Of a stretch of DNA of 64,000 nt, positions 39,978 through 52,330 are shown one piece after another (position 1 is the first letter of the stretch; every line of letters begins with the position of its first letter). The translations under genes were made by a program, and so were the position numbers. Origin of the DNA: Galbula dea. Taxonomy: Eukaryota; Chordata; Aves; Piciformes; Galbulidae. Location: positions 602,193 to 666,192 of the forward strand of contig VWZX01001940.1 in the NCBI GenBank assembly GCA_013399015.1, in the 5' to 3' direction. Under the pieces are notes generated by a model. It made no database searches and was not told where the DNA came from. It worked only from the letters and a program-made list of their open reading frames with translations.

Positions 39978-41809
39978 TAGAGTAGTGATTTCATATGTGA
40001 CCTTTAGAAGAACTTTTAAAATGATTGAGTTCTTTATAGCTGACTTAAAAAAAATAAAAATACTCTCCCTCTCTCTTTTTAGTCAGAGTTCGAGGAGTTT
40101 TTTCTCTTGTTTATGCACTACATCTGGCTGCATTTGACACACCTTGTAATACGTGTCCCAAATAAAGCAGTATACAACGTGGCAGTTTCACTTCCCAGGG
40201 GTTCATGCAATTACAGTCTGGAAAACATATATCACTTAGCTAAGCAACAACTAAGGAGAGCAATAATAACCTGCAATTTTTTCATTGGAAAGCATTACAG
40301 AAAGAGAGGCACTATTCCAAGTGACAAAAAAGGGTTTATAGCTTCAGGAAGAATATTGAGGTAAAATTAAGCACAGTGTTTGGTTTCATTATTTTGCTAA
40401 ATATCAGGGGAGGAAATCATCCTGGCTGGAGAATTATTCACCTTGGTACTCTTCTAAGAGAAATATTAGAAGCTCTGTCACTCAGAAAATGTATTGGCTA
40501 TTGGACAAAGGGGAAAATAAAGAATAATCCACAAGATAAAACTCCGTTGAGTTTTGGAAGGAGTTGGATGCATTTTCAAGCTTTTAAAAATTGTTTGAGT
40601 GTGTGCAGTATATTTTGTGAATATGTGAGTAGCTTCTCACAAGCTATTGAATTTATGATTTTTTTAACAGAATCCTGGGTGAAAAAATATTTAAAAACAT
40701 TGATCATAAGTAATTTGAATATTTTATTTCCTGTTTTGGATTGTGAGAAAGAATTATAGTTTTGCCATAGTATTAAAGTTATTGGGGATGGAAATGACTG
40801 GGAAGGAATGTTAATACCATGCTGCATAACAAATATTCAGGATGAATTGGTAGCAAAGACTGGACAACAATATAAATAAGGAAAGCAACACTGCATTGTG
40901 AAGGATGTCCAGAGCAAAGATGTGGGTAAGAACCTATCCTTACTGTTGACAAACTCTATATATCTATCACCATCTTTCAGAATGATGAACAAAAATATTA
41001 TTATAATTGAAATACTGTTGGTCTATTGCCTCATAGCAAGGTTGTAAGCAAAGCCCCAATGTCATCTGTGACAATGGGCAGATCTTGGATTTTCTTGGAC
41101 AGAAAAGATTCAGAAACTATGTTATCTGATGTCCCTGGGTATTCATTCACTGTCTGACAAATTCTCAAAAGATTAAACAGTCCTGTATTTTCATATGAGT
41201 TAGTGTTTGTAGTATTGCTTCACTCTATTTTCTGGCTTCTGAAGAAATAAAATACGTTTTTATTTTCTTTTTGTTTTCTTATTTTTCAGTATTATTCTAG
41301 CTGTATGCTAAACAAATCACTGTTCAACTATTTAAAGAAAATAGTAAGAATTTACTGGACTTTCATCTCGAAAATAATAAATAGTCTGTAAAGGGCAAAG
41401 GTTGACTGTTTCTTGCAGAATCTAATTTGCTAAGTGTTGCAAATTAGACCAAGAAAACTGAACATGTGTAAGGTTTTTACCTCATTCTGCAGTTTGCTAT
41501 TCCATAAATGGTTGCAGGATAAAACAATTCAATTAAGATAAGGTACTGTATATTGTTCAGGAAATATATTAGGCCCTTTTGAAAGTAAGTTTCTGTTTTC
41601 TCATCTCTTTCTGAAGTTTCCTTTTTTATAGAAAAAGTCTTGCTTTTTGTGTTCTTGTTTAACTCAAAGTACTTTTTGTGATTGGAAATAAAAAATCTGC
41701 ATTAAAAACATTGTAACATTAATATATTATGCATTAGTTTGCTGACCCCTGGCTTCAACAGTAAAACAGATCATATTTCTAGCAACAGCATTAAATCTGT
41801 GATGTATTT
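39978..41809. other. AT-rich non-coding DNA with two adjoining open frames
   Basis: Two plus-strand frames (85 codons at 40107-40364 and 127 codons at 40376-40759) follow each other closely just downstream of repeat copy A. Neither shows a domain that I recognise. They could be chance or a decayed internal part of the neighbouring element. Confidence 0.4.
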
Positions 41810-41935
41810 TTTGATATCTTATAATACAACATGCATATCTTATTTTATATAATTCTATATTATCATATCTTTATACCTATAATAATATATTGGTTTATAT
41901 CTTATTATACAAGAATAATATAATATTATGATCAA
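41810..41935. repeat. AT-rich low-complexity tract
   Basis: A run rich in TATCTTAT and ATAATATA words, with repeated TATCTTA cores near 41814, 41836 and 41897. It looks like a degenerate AT microsatellite. Confidence 0.65.
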
Positions 41936-42823
41936 AGAAAGAAAGAAGGAGAGTTATTAAAGCACAGTAAGCTATTCTATATTTAAAAACACATGGGCCA
42001 TAAGGGAAGATAAAACCATGACTCAAACTTTTAAATTTTGTAAAACTGTTTCTGTCAGCAATCTGTAAACATAGATCAGAAGACATTTGCAAGGTATCTT
42101 CCTGCAAACAATTGCTTGGTAAAGAAATAAATGCACAAATCTGTTGATCATCTACAGCTGAGTATCTGAAAAGGAAAATGATCTCATCCTACTCCGTTTT
42201 ATTTCTTCATATAACTCCTGCAAATACACAATGATATTCATGTGTTTCCCTTACCCCACCAACATACCAGAACATGCACCTATATGTGTTCTCATGATAC
42301 CCCTCAGAAGCATATATGAATTATCAGATACAACAGAGAGATAAAAAAATAAGCATCCCAACTTTGCACAGAAATTAGATAGATCTGTCCCACTCTGCAG
42401 TACCAATTCAATTTGAAAAAAGAAAAATGTCCTGGAAGGACCAAGGTCTGATTTTCAGATGCTTAGTTTTGCATGTGGAATTTGGCATCCCAGCTCAGTT
42501 ATCAGTGTCTTAGAAACTGAAGGGTATGAGAATGGCATCCATTCATAAACAGAATATGTTAAGTTAAAAAAAATTCTAAACACTGGGAAGAGAAAAAAGA
42601 GTTGCATGTAAAAATCCTACGTTTTCAGTTGTCATAAACACCTATGTCAGCAGCTACATGCATCTAGCACATCTACCTGAAACTAGAGTTTACTGGGTAT
42701 AGAGTTTACACTGGAGTCCAGGATCTTTCCTGTGAAATTTCAAGGAAGTCAGCCCCTGACTAAGAAATATTTGTGATGGTATCAATGTTTCCCATCAAGC
42801 ACAAAAGCAACACATGAGGGAAA

Positions 42824-42886
42824 TTTCTTCTCTCTCATTCTCTTCCCCTTCCCCTTCCCTCCTCTCACTCCTTGTCTCTCTCTTCT
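42824..42886. repeat. Polypyrimidine tract (CT-rich)
   Basis: About 60 bases of C and T with only a few interruptions, including tandem CTTCCC words. Tracts like this can form triplex DNA, though no function is shown here. It explains the S/L-rich start of the 87-codon frame beginning at 42814. Confidence 0.7.
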
Positions 42887-43807
42887 TAAAAATGCAAATC
42901 CTTAGAGAGATTTGTTGCAAAGTGTTCCTGGGTCTGGTTCCTCCTCCCAGGACTGTCTACATATTCTTCATTGTAAAGATCATGAATCAATATAGAAAAA
43001 AATGTAGAGGCCAAATGCATATTTCCTCCCTCCAGCTGAGAATTGACAGTGCTAGGCCATTGATTTCAGCACCCTGAACCCTTCATCCCCTCCTGCACAG
43101 CAGGACAGCTTCAATAAGAAGAGTCCATGCTGCAATCTACAAGTACGTTTCAGTTTCAAAACCTATAGTTTCAGTGACAGACTACCACGGGTATATCTGC
43201 AATACACAGCACGCCAAATTAGTGCTAACGTTCTAAGTGTTAAGCCTGGTGCAATAAGAAGAAAAATTATTTTGCTCTTGCTGTTACAACCTTCTATTCC
43301 TGGAGAGAGAGGAAGGCAAAGGTTGCTTTCCTGATCAGGCATCCCAGAAGCAATATATTCACTGTTACTAGAGGTTAAGATTAACTTGAAAATTGACAGC
43401 AGGAAGCCTCAAGCTCTTAGTCACAAATGAGATACAGAATTATCCTCCACAAAATAAATCCTTCCTCACAAAAAAAGCCCATCCTATGTTTACCCTTTGA
43501 CTCAGAAAACTGATGAATATTTCCTAGTCCTGGTGATTTTAGAGGTAGATAAGACTTGAAGATATCGTACTTAGTTGTACAATCATTAATTGTTCTCAGT
43601 TACACAGCATCATGTGATCAATGCTTTCCAGCTTATCTTTCCTACAAAAGTGGCTTTCTCTCCTAGCTGGTGGTGTCAGAAAGCTTGTGAAGGACACTGA
43701 CAAGATAAAGTCACCTCCTTCAGGCTCTCAATTTTTGGGATGGAATCCACTGTCATTTCACTGAAACAGTCTTTTCCACCACTGCTGGAGTAACACAAGA
43801 AAAAAGT

Positions 43808-43829
43808 TTAGAGAGTATTTAGAGAGTAT
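43808..43829. repeat. 11-bp perfect tandem duplication
   Basis: The unit TTTAGAGAGTA occurs twice head to tail with no mismatch. Confidence 0.8.
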
Positions 43830-46800
43830 TATTGTGATGTTATTGTATACCATCTACTCAGCTAAATAGTGGTGAATCATAGGTAATATATTTTATGGTC
43901 TAAAAAGTCCTGCACTAGCCTTAATTTAGTCCAGTGTGGTTTTTACTGGGCAGAATTTAATTTGCCCTGTTAGAAATGGACATGAAATAAGTTTTTATCC
44001 TCATCAAGTAGAAGCTAAACAGAAGGTCTGTGATAAAGAATATGTAGGCAGAAATTAAGTCAGACACACATGGTCCTCAGCTCTTCTTTTTCTAAGGCTC
44101 CAAGATACATCAAAACGCCTGAAGCACTATGGTGTCTGCAAGCTCACCAGAGACAAAGTCTGAACAGGTATAAATAAATTCTATGACATCACTGCCACAA
44201 GAAACAATTGGTAGAGGTAATTTGGCTTACCAATTAACATAGGCACCCCACAGAAGGGCAGTTTATAATAAGTAATTTAAGCAATCTGCATGTTAAAATT
44301 AATGAATAAAAACACATGGAATCTGAATAATTTTTAAGCAAGTGAAGCAAGCTCTTTTTCATGTTGCATAAATATAATGAGGTCATTTAAGAAACAATTA
44401 CAAGGCACCACAGGGTGAATAAAGTATAAAACTAGAATGACTGATGGCCAATATAACCTTTCTTAGTTCCCATAATTGCCTTTGTGTTCTACAAAGTTAA
44501 GTAAAGGGACACATGCAATTTAGTTTCTTCTAGTATGATTAGCTATTACTGAGGAAATAGAATGATTCCAGAGCAGGTGTTTGGCTCAAGGAATATAGAA
44601 TTAAGCAGTAGTTTCTTCACACTGCTGGGAGGGTTTTTTATATCGTATAACTTCTTTTAGTTTCTACTTTGAGAAAATGTTCTTGCTCCCTCTAAAGTGT
44701 CCATCAGCCTTTCAGAATCCATCACAGAGTGCTAACATAGTAGCTGTCATTCAGAACATAATTCTTGACAATTTTCCACCAGATAATTCAACCTACCATG
44801 TTATCTTCTCCGAGGGAGTGAAATAGGAACACAGCAGTAGCCTAAATGGTGGTTTTATACGGAAGACTATTTTGCTTGTGAAGCAGCCGATTATGAAAGG
44901 TTAAAAGTCCTACAGGTGCTTCACATTCTGTCAACAGCACAACATACTGATAAAAGTCAAGTTAATGCAGCCTCTCCTATTACCATCAAATAACACAGGA
45001 TCTAAAGCTTCCAAAGTCTGTTAACTTTCCATGTTTCTCAGGACTACCCTGTCTTAGTTCCTGTAAGGGGAAGTAGATTATACCTTATCAGTTGCTTGGA
45101 AAAAACCTTGATTTTACAGCCTATCAAATCTGACATAAGAAAGTCTTAAAACATTTTCATATAGTACTACAGGGAGAAATATTGATTTTATTTTAAGCTA
45201 GTTAATAGAACAAGCTAATTAGGACTTTTACTTAAAGAACTATAGCCAGTTCTCCAGTCCATTACAGATATGAAGCAACCAAACCACAGACCTCTGCGAA
45301 GTAATAAAAACATAGTTCAGAAAATGTAAACAGACTGCTATAATAGAACCGTTATGACATTGAGATTCAAAGGCACATATTTAAATAAAAGCCATGATTT
45401 CATGCAAAAATCTAACAGCATAGTTGGAATGTAGCTGTCTTTTCATAGATGAAACCTGAATGACTTATTTTAAATTAATCAAAAATGTAGAACTCAGCAA
45501 GAGAATGCTTATTAAAATCCCCCTTACATGGATATTTCTCATTAACCACGAAAAGCTGCTTATAGCGAACAGTTCTCTAAGCTGAGCACCTTTCCATTTT
45601 CTTTCAGTATTGCACTTTGTGGTTTCTTTTACAAAATCTGCAAAAAACTTTAATGTATTTTTTCTACTCCATTGAATAGACTGTCATAAATAGCATTTCT
45701 CACCAAATTTATAATTTGTTGTCCATCTAACTGTACAGCCCTCCTCAGCACTGCCTCATAAAATTAATGCCTTTTATCTTTACAATATTCTTTAAGTAAT
45801 TGATTTTTCCCATTAAAGAATTGAGGCAATGGTAAATGAATGCTTTATCAAGGATCCCACTGACAATCAAAAGCAGGGTATCCATGAAAATCACTCAGGT
45901 CTTGGTCAAGCTAAAATCAATAATCCAAAATATTTGGTATAGTACAAGAAGAAAGCTGAGGGGTTTTAGATATATCACTATCATCCACTACCAGCTGTTC
46001 TAGTTTAAGGAATTGTCACAGCTATCTATAGAATCACACTTACGAAATTTCCTTTTTTCTGACATAAACAACTTGCAGTCCCAGAAACAAGGTTCTGCTG
46101 TCTCTATGGATGGGAAAGGAGAGATTTTAGCCAGTTTAGAAGCCTGAGGTTGTGGTTTGAAGCCCAGTCCCTCTTTGTTTGCCAGTACGAGGTCAAATTG
46201 CCTAAGAATCATCCTCAAAACCAGACACTAGGCCCAAATGGAGAGCAATACAGTATGCACAAACTGCTTGTGTCTTCTAAAGCATGGAAAGGTGCCAGAT
46301 AGGTTTGTATGCTGCTAGGCGCTCAGGTCTGTGTTTCAGATATGTGGATGACAATCAAGCAGGACACAGAGCACAGAGCACATTGCATTCAAAACCTCTT
46401 CAGGGACAACTCACTATGAGCAGTACAGATATATCCAGTGAATCTCATCCTTTTTAAAGTCACTGTGGAAATATAAAATGATGGAGAGATCATAAAACAT
46501 TTTTTAGATAAAGGGAAAAAGTCTTCTTAGTCCCACACCAATTACTTGTGTTTCACACAAATTTTATAATGATCACTGAGCTGTTCTGTTCAAAGGAAAG
46601 AATATTAAACATACTGATAAATTATAGAGGCTTATTAAATGGTGTTAAATAAATATTTAGGAGCTAAACATGTCAGCCGAAGATATAGCCCTTTAGCATT
46701 TTGTACAATAAATCTATCATAATATATTTGCACATAAAATAGTTTTGTCAAAATTCTGTAAGCATATAGGAGGGAACTGACATTCACTCTTGCAGTCTTT

Positions 46801-49800
46801 AAGCTGTAGGAGGAAAAAACTTTGGTTACACTAAGATACTTTAAATGAACACATTCAACATTTTTCTACATCGTAGAAATTATTTACCTCAGGAGTAAAA
46901 ATCCTTTAGGAAAAATGCTTGTTTTCATTGTTTTTCCTGCTATGCCTTGTACAACAGGACTGAGCCCTCTGTCTACTACTGCAACTACTGCAAACAAAAA
47001 TAATGCAGATGATAAACGTCTTTCAAGTCTGCAAACACTTTCTGACTTTAAAAAATGCAGTCTACGTATGTTAGTATCCAGACTTTCATTACATAGTCTT
47101 AAAAATAATTTATTTGGGTGACGCAAAGTGTTCTCAGGGATCCTATATTTACTGAGCATTGCTAGCAACAACCTTGGAATATTTCCCTCTCATTTGGCAT
47201 ACTGATGTGTAGGCCGTCTCTAAAAATGTAAGATTCTTCATGGGTGATAAGAGCCTTTATAAAATAAAACATAACATATAGGATTAGGTTTGCTCACTGG
47301 CACAAACAAGCCAAGTACTCATCTGTGTGTTCTGCAGTTTGTAAATCACTTCTCATTTTATTTCTGTCAGAAAGGCCAAACTGTTCACCTTCAAGAAGTG
47401 TCTCTCCAGTGCACTGGAGCTACCACTTCTAGCACTGAAGCCAGAAGAGGAGGCAATTCATGACCTTACTTTCTGCTTCTTGTGCCTTGGGAGTTTGTCA
47501 GGCCCAAAGGTGTAGCTGGATTTTTTTTAATAACATGGAATAAAATATTTTCTGGAAGAAAAGAAATATATATTCACAAAATCAGGGTGGGACTAATTTT
47601 GAACAAGGAACAAAATCCCAATAAATTAAAGCCTTATAATAGATGAGGTTGTTTTAACTCTGAACAAATACACATACAAACATATTTATTTTCCTCTCTC
47701 TAGAAAGAAATTAGAAAGACTTACATTAAATTGCTAACTTCCACTGATGCACAGGTGCCCATCATCATTGTGTTATTGCTAGTCTGTCTGACAATTAGCC
47801 AATACACTGATTTTTTTATCACTGGCACAACAAGGTCGTATTTTCTTCTCCTGCAGAAGCTCTCTTTAAATAGCATCTTTTGGAGACAGCTGAAGTTCAT
47901 CAGTTGATGACAGGAACTAGACAGTGCCATCTGCCTTAGCAGCAGTTCAGGTAATAGCAAAGAAAAGCTAATTGCCATATATGAAATGTGCAGGAGTGGA
48001 TTTTTTTATCATTTCCCATTAAAAGTGAATATATGTGGCACTGTGTGACACTTTAAAGAAGTACTCAAGTCTGCTCTAAAAGAGCTTTGCAATAAATCTA
48101 ATTATTCTATGTTGAATATTATGTTATCACAGTTTTGTTGCTTTTGATATCTGGAGTATGGAGATATTCAGTTAATACCTCACAGCACTTAGATGCAGGC
48201 TTTATACCAGCATGATAACTGTACTTAAGAGATATGTATGCTTTTCCTCCTTCCCTGGGCTAACAGAGGCATATCCAGGGTGATGCAGAGTAGAGGAGGA
48301 GAAGCAGTATTAGTCATTAAACAGTAACATTCTCAGTTGTCAGGTATCCCAAGTTGCATTGGAAGGGCTCAAACCAGAGGAGCAGAAGGTGGCTAGAGAA
48401 AAGGGTTTGTGAAGCAGCCACTTCGAGGAATTCAGTGGTAGCCATAATGAGAGATGACTACAGACTCTGGGGCCACAGAGGCTGAGATGCCACCAGAGGC
48501 GTGGTCCTCTAGCTACAAGGGGACGACAAGTCCGCATGATGTAAGGATGCTCCAGGAGGCTTCACGTAGAAGGGGTAAATCACCCTCATTCCTCCACAGA
48601 GCAAGGCCAGCAGCTCAGGACTGCATTTCCCCCACTGAGATCACTTTGCACATATGTCAAAGGGAAAGGAAGGAACATGCTTAACCTGTGACCATGGCAA
48701 CATCTCAAGCCTACATAATCCCAGATTGATTTTCTCAGTTAGACAGATTCAAGCTTTTTTACCCCCCAATGTTTCCTATCATAGAGATATAATTTTTTTC
48801 ACGCAGTAGCCCAGGTTGAGTAGGATAAGTTTCTTAGCACTAGATAGGCTGCAGCAAAAGATGGGAAGTACAGAGTTTGCTTTCCAACAAACAGCAAGGT
48901 GATCCATGGACCTGGACCTACTCCCCAAATGATGATATACTCCACTACATAAACTAGTATATCAAGAAAAGCACAGCAATGTTTCAAAGGGGTTAAAACA
49001 AGCTTTGGTCACTCTAGCTGACTTACCTGTGTTCAAGAAAAGGTTGGAGTCCCTGGAGCTGCAGAGATCTTGCCAACCTTGCAGCTATAGCCATGTGGGC
49101 CCTAAAAAAAAAGTAGATTGTTCCAAACTCATGAGTTTTTCTGCACTTAAATGAATTTTAGCCCTTAGTATGTAGCACAGGGGAAAAAAGAGTCAACTGC
49201 CTAACTCTGAGAAGAGGTGAAAACAAAACTTTCTATGAGAATATTATCTTCAAGGAAAGAAAGGTTATTTGGACTACTGCTTTTTTTTTGAGGTTGTCAG
49301 CAGTAAAAATCTGTAGTAAAAGTTTAGCGTGCACCTTTCAACACTATCTTCTAGTAGAGCTGCAGCATATACTTGTACTACTGAGTAAAACTATGTCATA
49401 TTTAGAAGATCCTTTGGCTGGCATGTACACAAAATTTCTTGGACGTCTGCACTGATTAGAATATGATTTCTATATTGGGGATCATTAGAAAAATTAAAAC
49501 AATGTCTCCCGTAAAATTAAACACAAGCTGTATAGGGAATCTGTACAGCTCTTCTCACTTTAGAGTTTGGCAATAACACTCAGCCCTTTGGGCCAATATC
49601 TGTGTAATCTAGATGTATTATTATTATTTCTGAAGTGTCTATAACATTGGTATCTACACACTGAAGCCTGCCAAGAATTTGAACTCCCAAAACAATGCTT
49701 TTCAAAAACTATTCAAAAATTACTTTTTCTACTACATTCTAAACTGTAGCATGCACTTAAAAAGATCACATTCTGAAAATTTACATGGAATAGTCTCCAC

Positions 49801-51942
49801 ATAGCTGACATCAAAAGGAGAAAAACATTACTTCACCTTATTACTGCCTGTACAGAGACATTCAAACTAATTAAGAACATGAGAATTTTTAAAGAAGAGT
49901 CATGTTCTGCTTTGCTTCTGAGTCATCAGGGATGGGAACATCCTGTCTTCTGCCCACTACATTTAAGTTTAGAAACAGCAAAATCTTTGTTCCATTATAA
50001 ATCATAAGTAAAAGTGAAAACCTGCCCTTTTCCAAAATACAGTATGCTTGTCTTTTTATTGAAGAACTTTTAAGTCTTTTTAAAACTTTTTTTTCCCTCT
50101 GTTTCATCCTCTGAATCAGAACTGGACATCTGGGAAAATCTTAACAAAATAAGGTCATGTTTAAGATAATAATTTAATCAGGATTTTCTCCAGATCAGTG
50201 AGAACTACAACCTTCAGCTTGTGATAATGCAGACTGTCTTTGACAGGATTACAGGAACCATGTCTAAATTATGTTTCTTTATGAAGTAGTCTTGGACTGC
50301 CACATTGTCTCTGATCCAAATTCCCATGAGCCAAAAACGTTGGATTTGGCAAGTTTGCAGTTACACATGGCCTCCAGCTGTTCTGTGATAGGTTAGGAAA
50401 TAAACTGGCCTCCAGCCAGCCCAAGGGATTCATATCAAAAGCTGTGTAGTAAATGCTATATGTGTGCAAATGTAAACATTCCCGTTTTACTCCCATTATC
50501 TCAGCAGTTCACAGATAATACTCATATTAGTAATAGAACAGAAAATAATGGCCAGGATTTGAAAAAGGAAAGGATATGTTTAACTCAAGCTGAGAACTAA
50601 ATGAAGTCTTCAGCTTTTAAGGGCAGCCTCCTAAAAAACATATATGAAAACTATAGTTATTCCACAGTTTAAGCAACATATACATAGTTTTCATCCAAAA
50701 GTTGGTTCGGAAGAGCCTGAGCATTCATTGACAAAGATACAAGCAGTTGTTTGTTTGTTCCAAACATTAGCAGTAGTTTAATGATAATCTCAGTTTTTTA
50801 AAGCCACATATTTATTACAAGCATTTGTGTGTAATTTGTTTTAAGGTATTGGAGTGAGTTCAGTGATACACTACAGTGACAGGATGTATGTCAGTTAAAA
50901 ATCAGCAACTCTTAAACCTTTTAAAATGAAATAGAAGCTTCCATAATCAGCATAGAAATGAAAATCCATCCATTATCCTCTGATCTTTATCACCAAAAAC
51001 ACTATAAATAGCACCTAATAAAAGGCTAGGAACAGTGCTCCTTGGCATGCTTTCTCTGAAGCAGCAAAAACAGTCGATACAGAAACCACCTGAATAAGGA
51101 CATGTAAGAATTAATGGAAACCAATTTGACACTTAAACAGAATATATGACATCACTTCTTAAGAGAAATAATAATCTAGTGATAAATGGCATAAAGGAAG
51201 TGACTGATAAGACCAAAAATTCTAGAAAAGTAAGCTAGTATTTGCATTAGTGCTTTCTGCTAGGAATAATCTGTAAGAATCTAAACAGGTCTTACAATAG
51301 TAGTGATTTTGCTAGAATCATTACTAAAATTTTTTAGTAAAAGGACTCAGCATGGACCCAGAGATGATATACAATGAAGGAACTGCATGTCATCAAACTT
51401 TTGACAAATAACAATATTCAGACACTGTGCTTTGAATGTCACTGGCTACATTTCAGTAAGATTAAATTTTTGTTAAAAGATTTTTTCTTCGTTTTTCTTC
51501 CCCCACTGTGAAAATATATATACCCTACTGTTGTCTCACAGTTCTTTATACCAGAGAAAAAAAAAAAACTATTAAGAAAAAAATTACCTAAATAACACTA
51601 ATAATTTACATTTCCAGTAATAAAAGATGCAATTTAAAAAGTATTTGTATCATAGCTCTCTCTCTACACAACTCATTTGAGATTATGTTAAAGCTTATAA
51701 CAACAAATGGTGAAATATAGACCTGACCGTAAGAGTTTACAGAATAAATGAAAGGTATCAGGGACTACAGTAAGTCTGTAAGTGGCAGCTGCTAAGTTTC
51801 TACTACAGATTTCAGAATTGCTGCCAACATTATATAAAGAGTATTACAAAGGATTCAAATAGCATGCTGCTAGCTAGAACAGTCTTCAAATGGATTCTAG
51901 AATTCTAGGATATCTAGGATGAGATAATTAAGATAATAACAC

Positions 51943-51981
51943 AAAAGAGAGAGAGAAAAAAAAAAGAAGAGAAAAAAAAAG
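51943..51981. repeat. Purine tract (GA)n plus A-runs
   Basis: An uninterrupted run of 39 purines, starting with GAGAGAGAG and followed by two A-runs of 9-10 bases separated by GAAGAG. Confidence 0.8.
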
Positions 51982-52187
51982 TGAGGATAGAGGATGCAAC
52001 TGTGAGATATGCATATGTACCATGAGCCTTCCATCTCTCACCCATCTATGAGTACCATTGGAGTTCCTGCCACTGTGCACTTCCTGTCAAACAGGGCAAC
52101 CGAGAGATCAGGACCCCATCAATTGCTACAGCACCCACCCACAGATCAGCTCAAAAAGACCCTAAATGACTTAAATTGCTTTTCCCA

Positions 52188-52330
52188 TTGAGGGTGCTGA
52201 AGCACTGGAACAGTTTGCCCAGAGAGGTTGTGGAGTCTCCTTCTCTGGAGGTATTCAAAACCCATCTGATGACTTTATCTTTCGAGGTCCCTTCCAACCC
52301 CTAACATTCTGTGATTCTGTGTTTCTGTGA
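52188..52330 (+). mobile_element. CR1 LINE, 3' end, plus strand, internally deleted
   Basis: The block starts with CACTGGAACAGTTTGCCCAG and GGAGTCTCCTTCTCTGGAGG, standard CR1 sequence. It ends with CGAGGTCCCTTCCAACCCC and an ATTCTGTGATTCTGTG tail. Compared with the copy at 9533-9720, about 60-65 bp are missing between CCCATCT (52261-52267) and CTTTCGAGG (52278-52287). The missing part includes the GGGGGGTTGGACTAG block. Short shared ATGA/ATCT words at the junction suggest a microhomology deletion. Confidence 0.93.

Larger units (their letters stand above)
41936..52187. other. AT-rich non-coding DNA
   Basis: No gene or recognised transposon in about 10 kb. The stretch holds a pyrimidine tract at 42824-42886, an 11-bp tandem duplication at 43808-43829, a GC-richer patch at about 48400-48640 that I cannot classify, an A-run near 51557-51568 and a purine tract at 51943-51981. 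Open frames are all under 100 codons. Confidence 0.55.

Noticed and set aside
41810..41935. Matrix-attachment or replication-origin call for the AT-rich tract
   Set aside because: AT-richness alone is not evidence of such a function in this AT-rich window.
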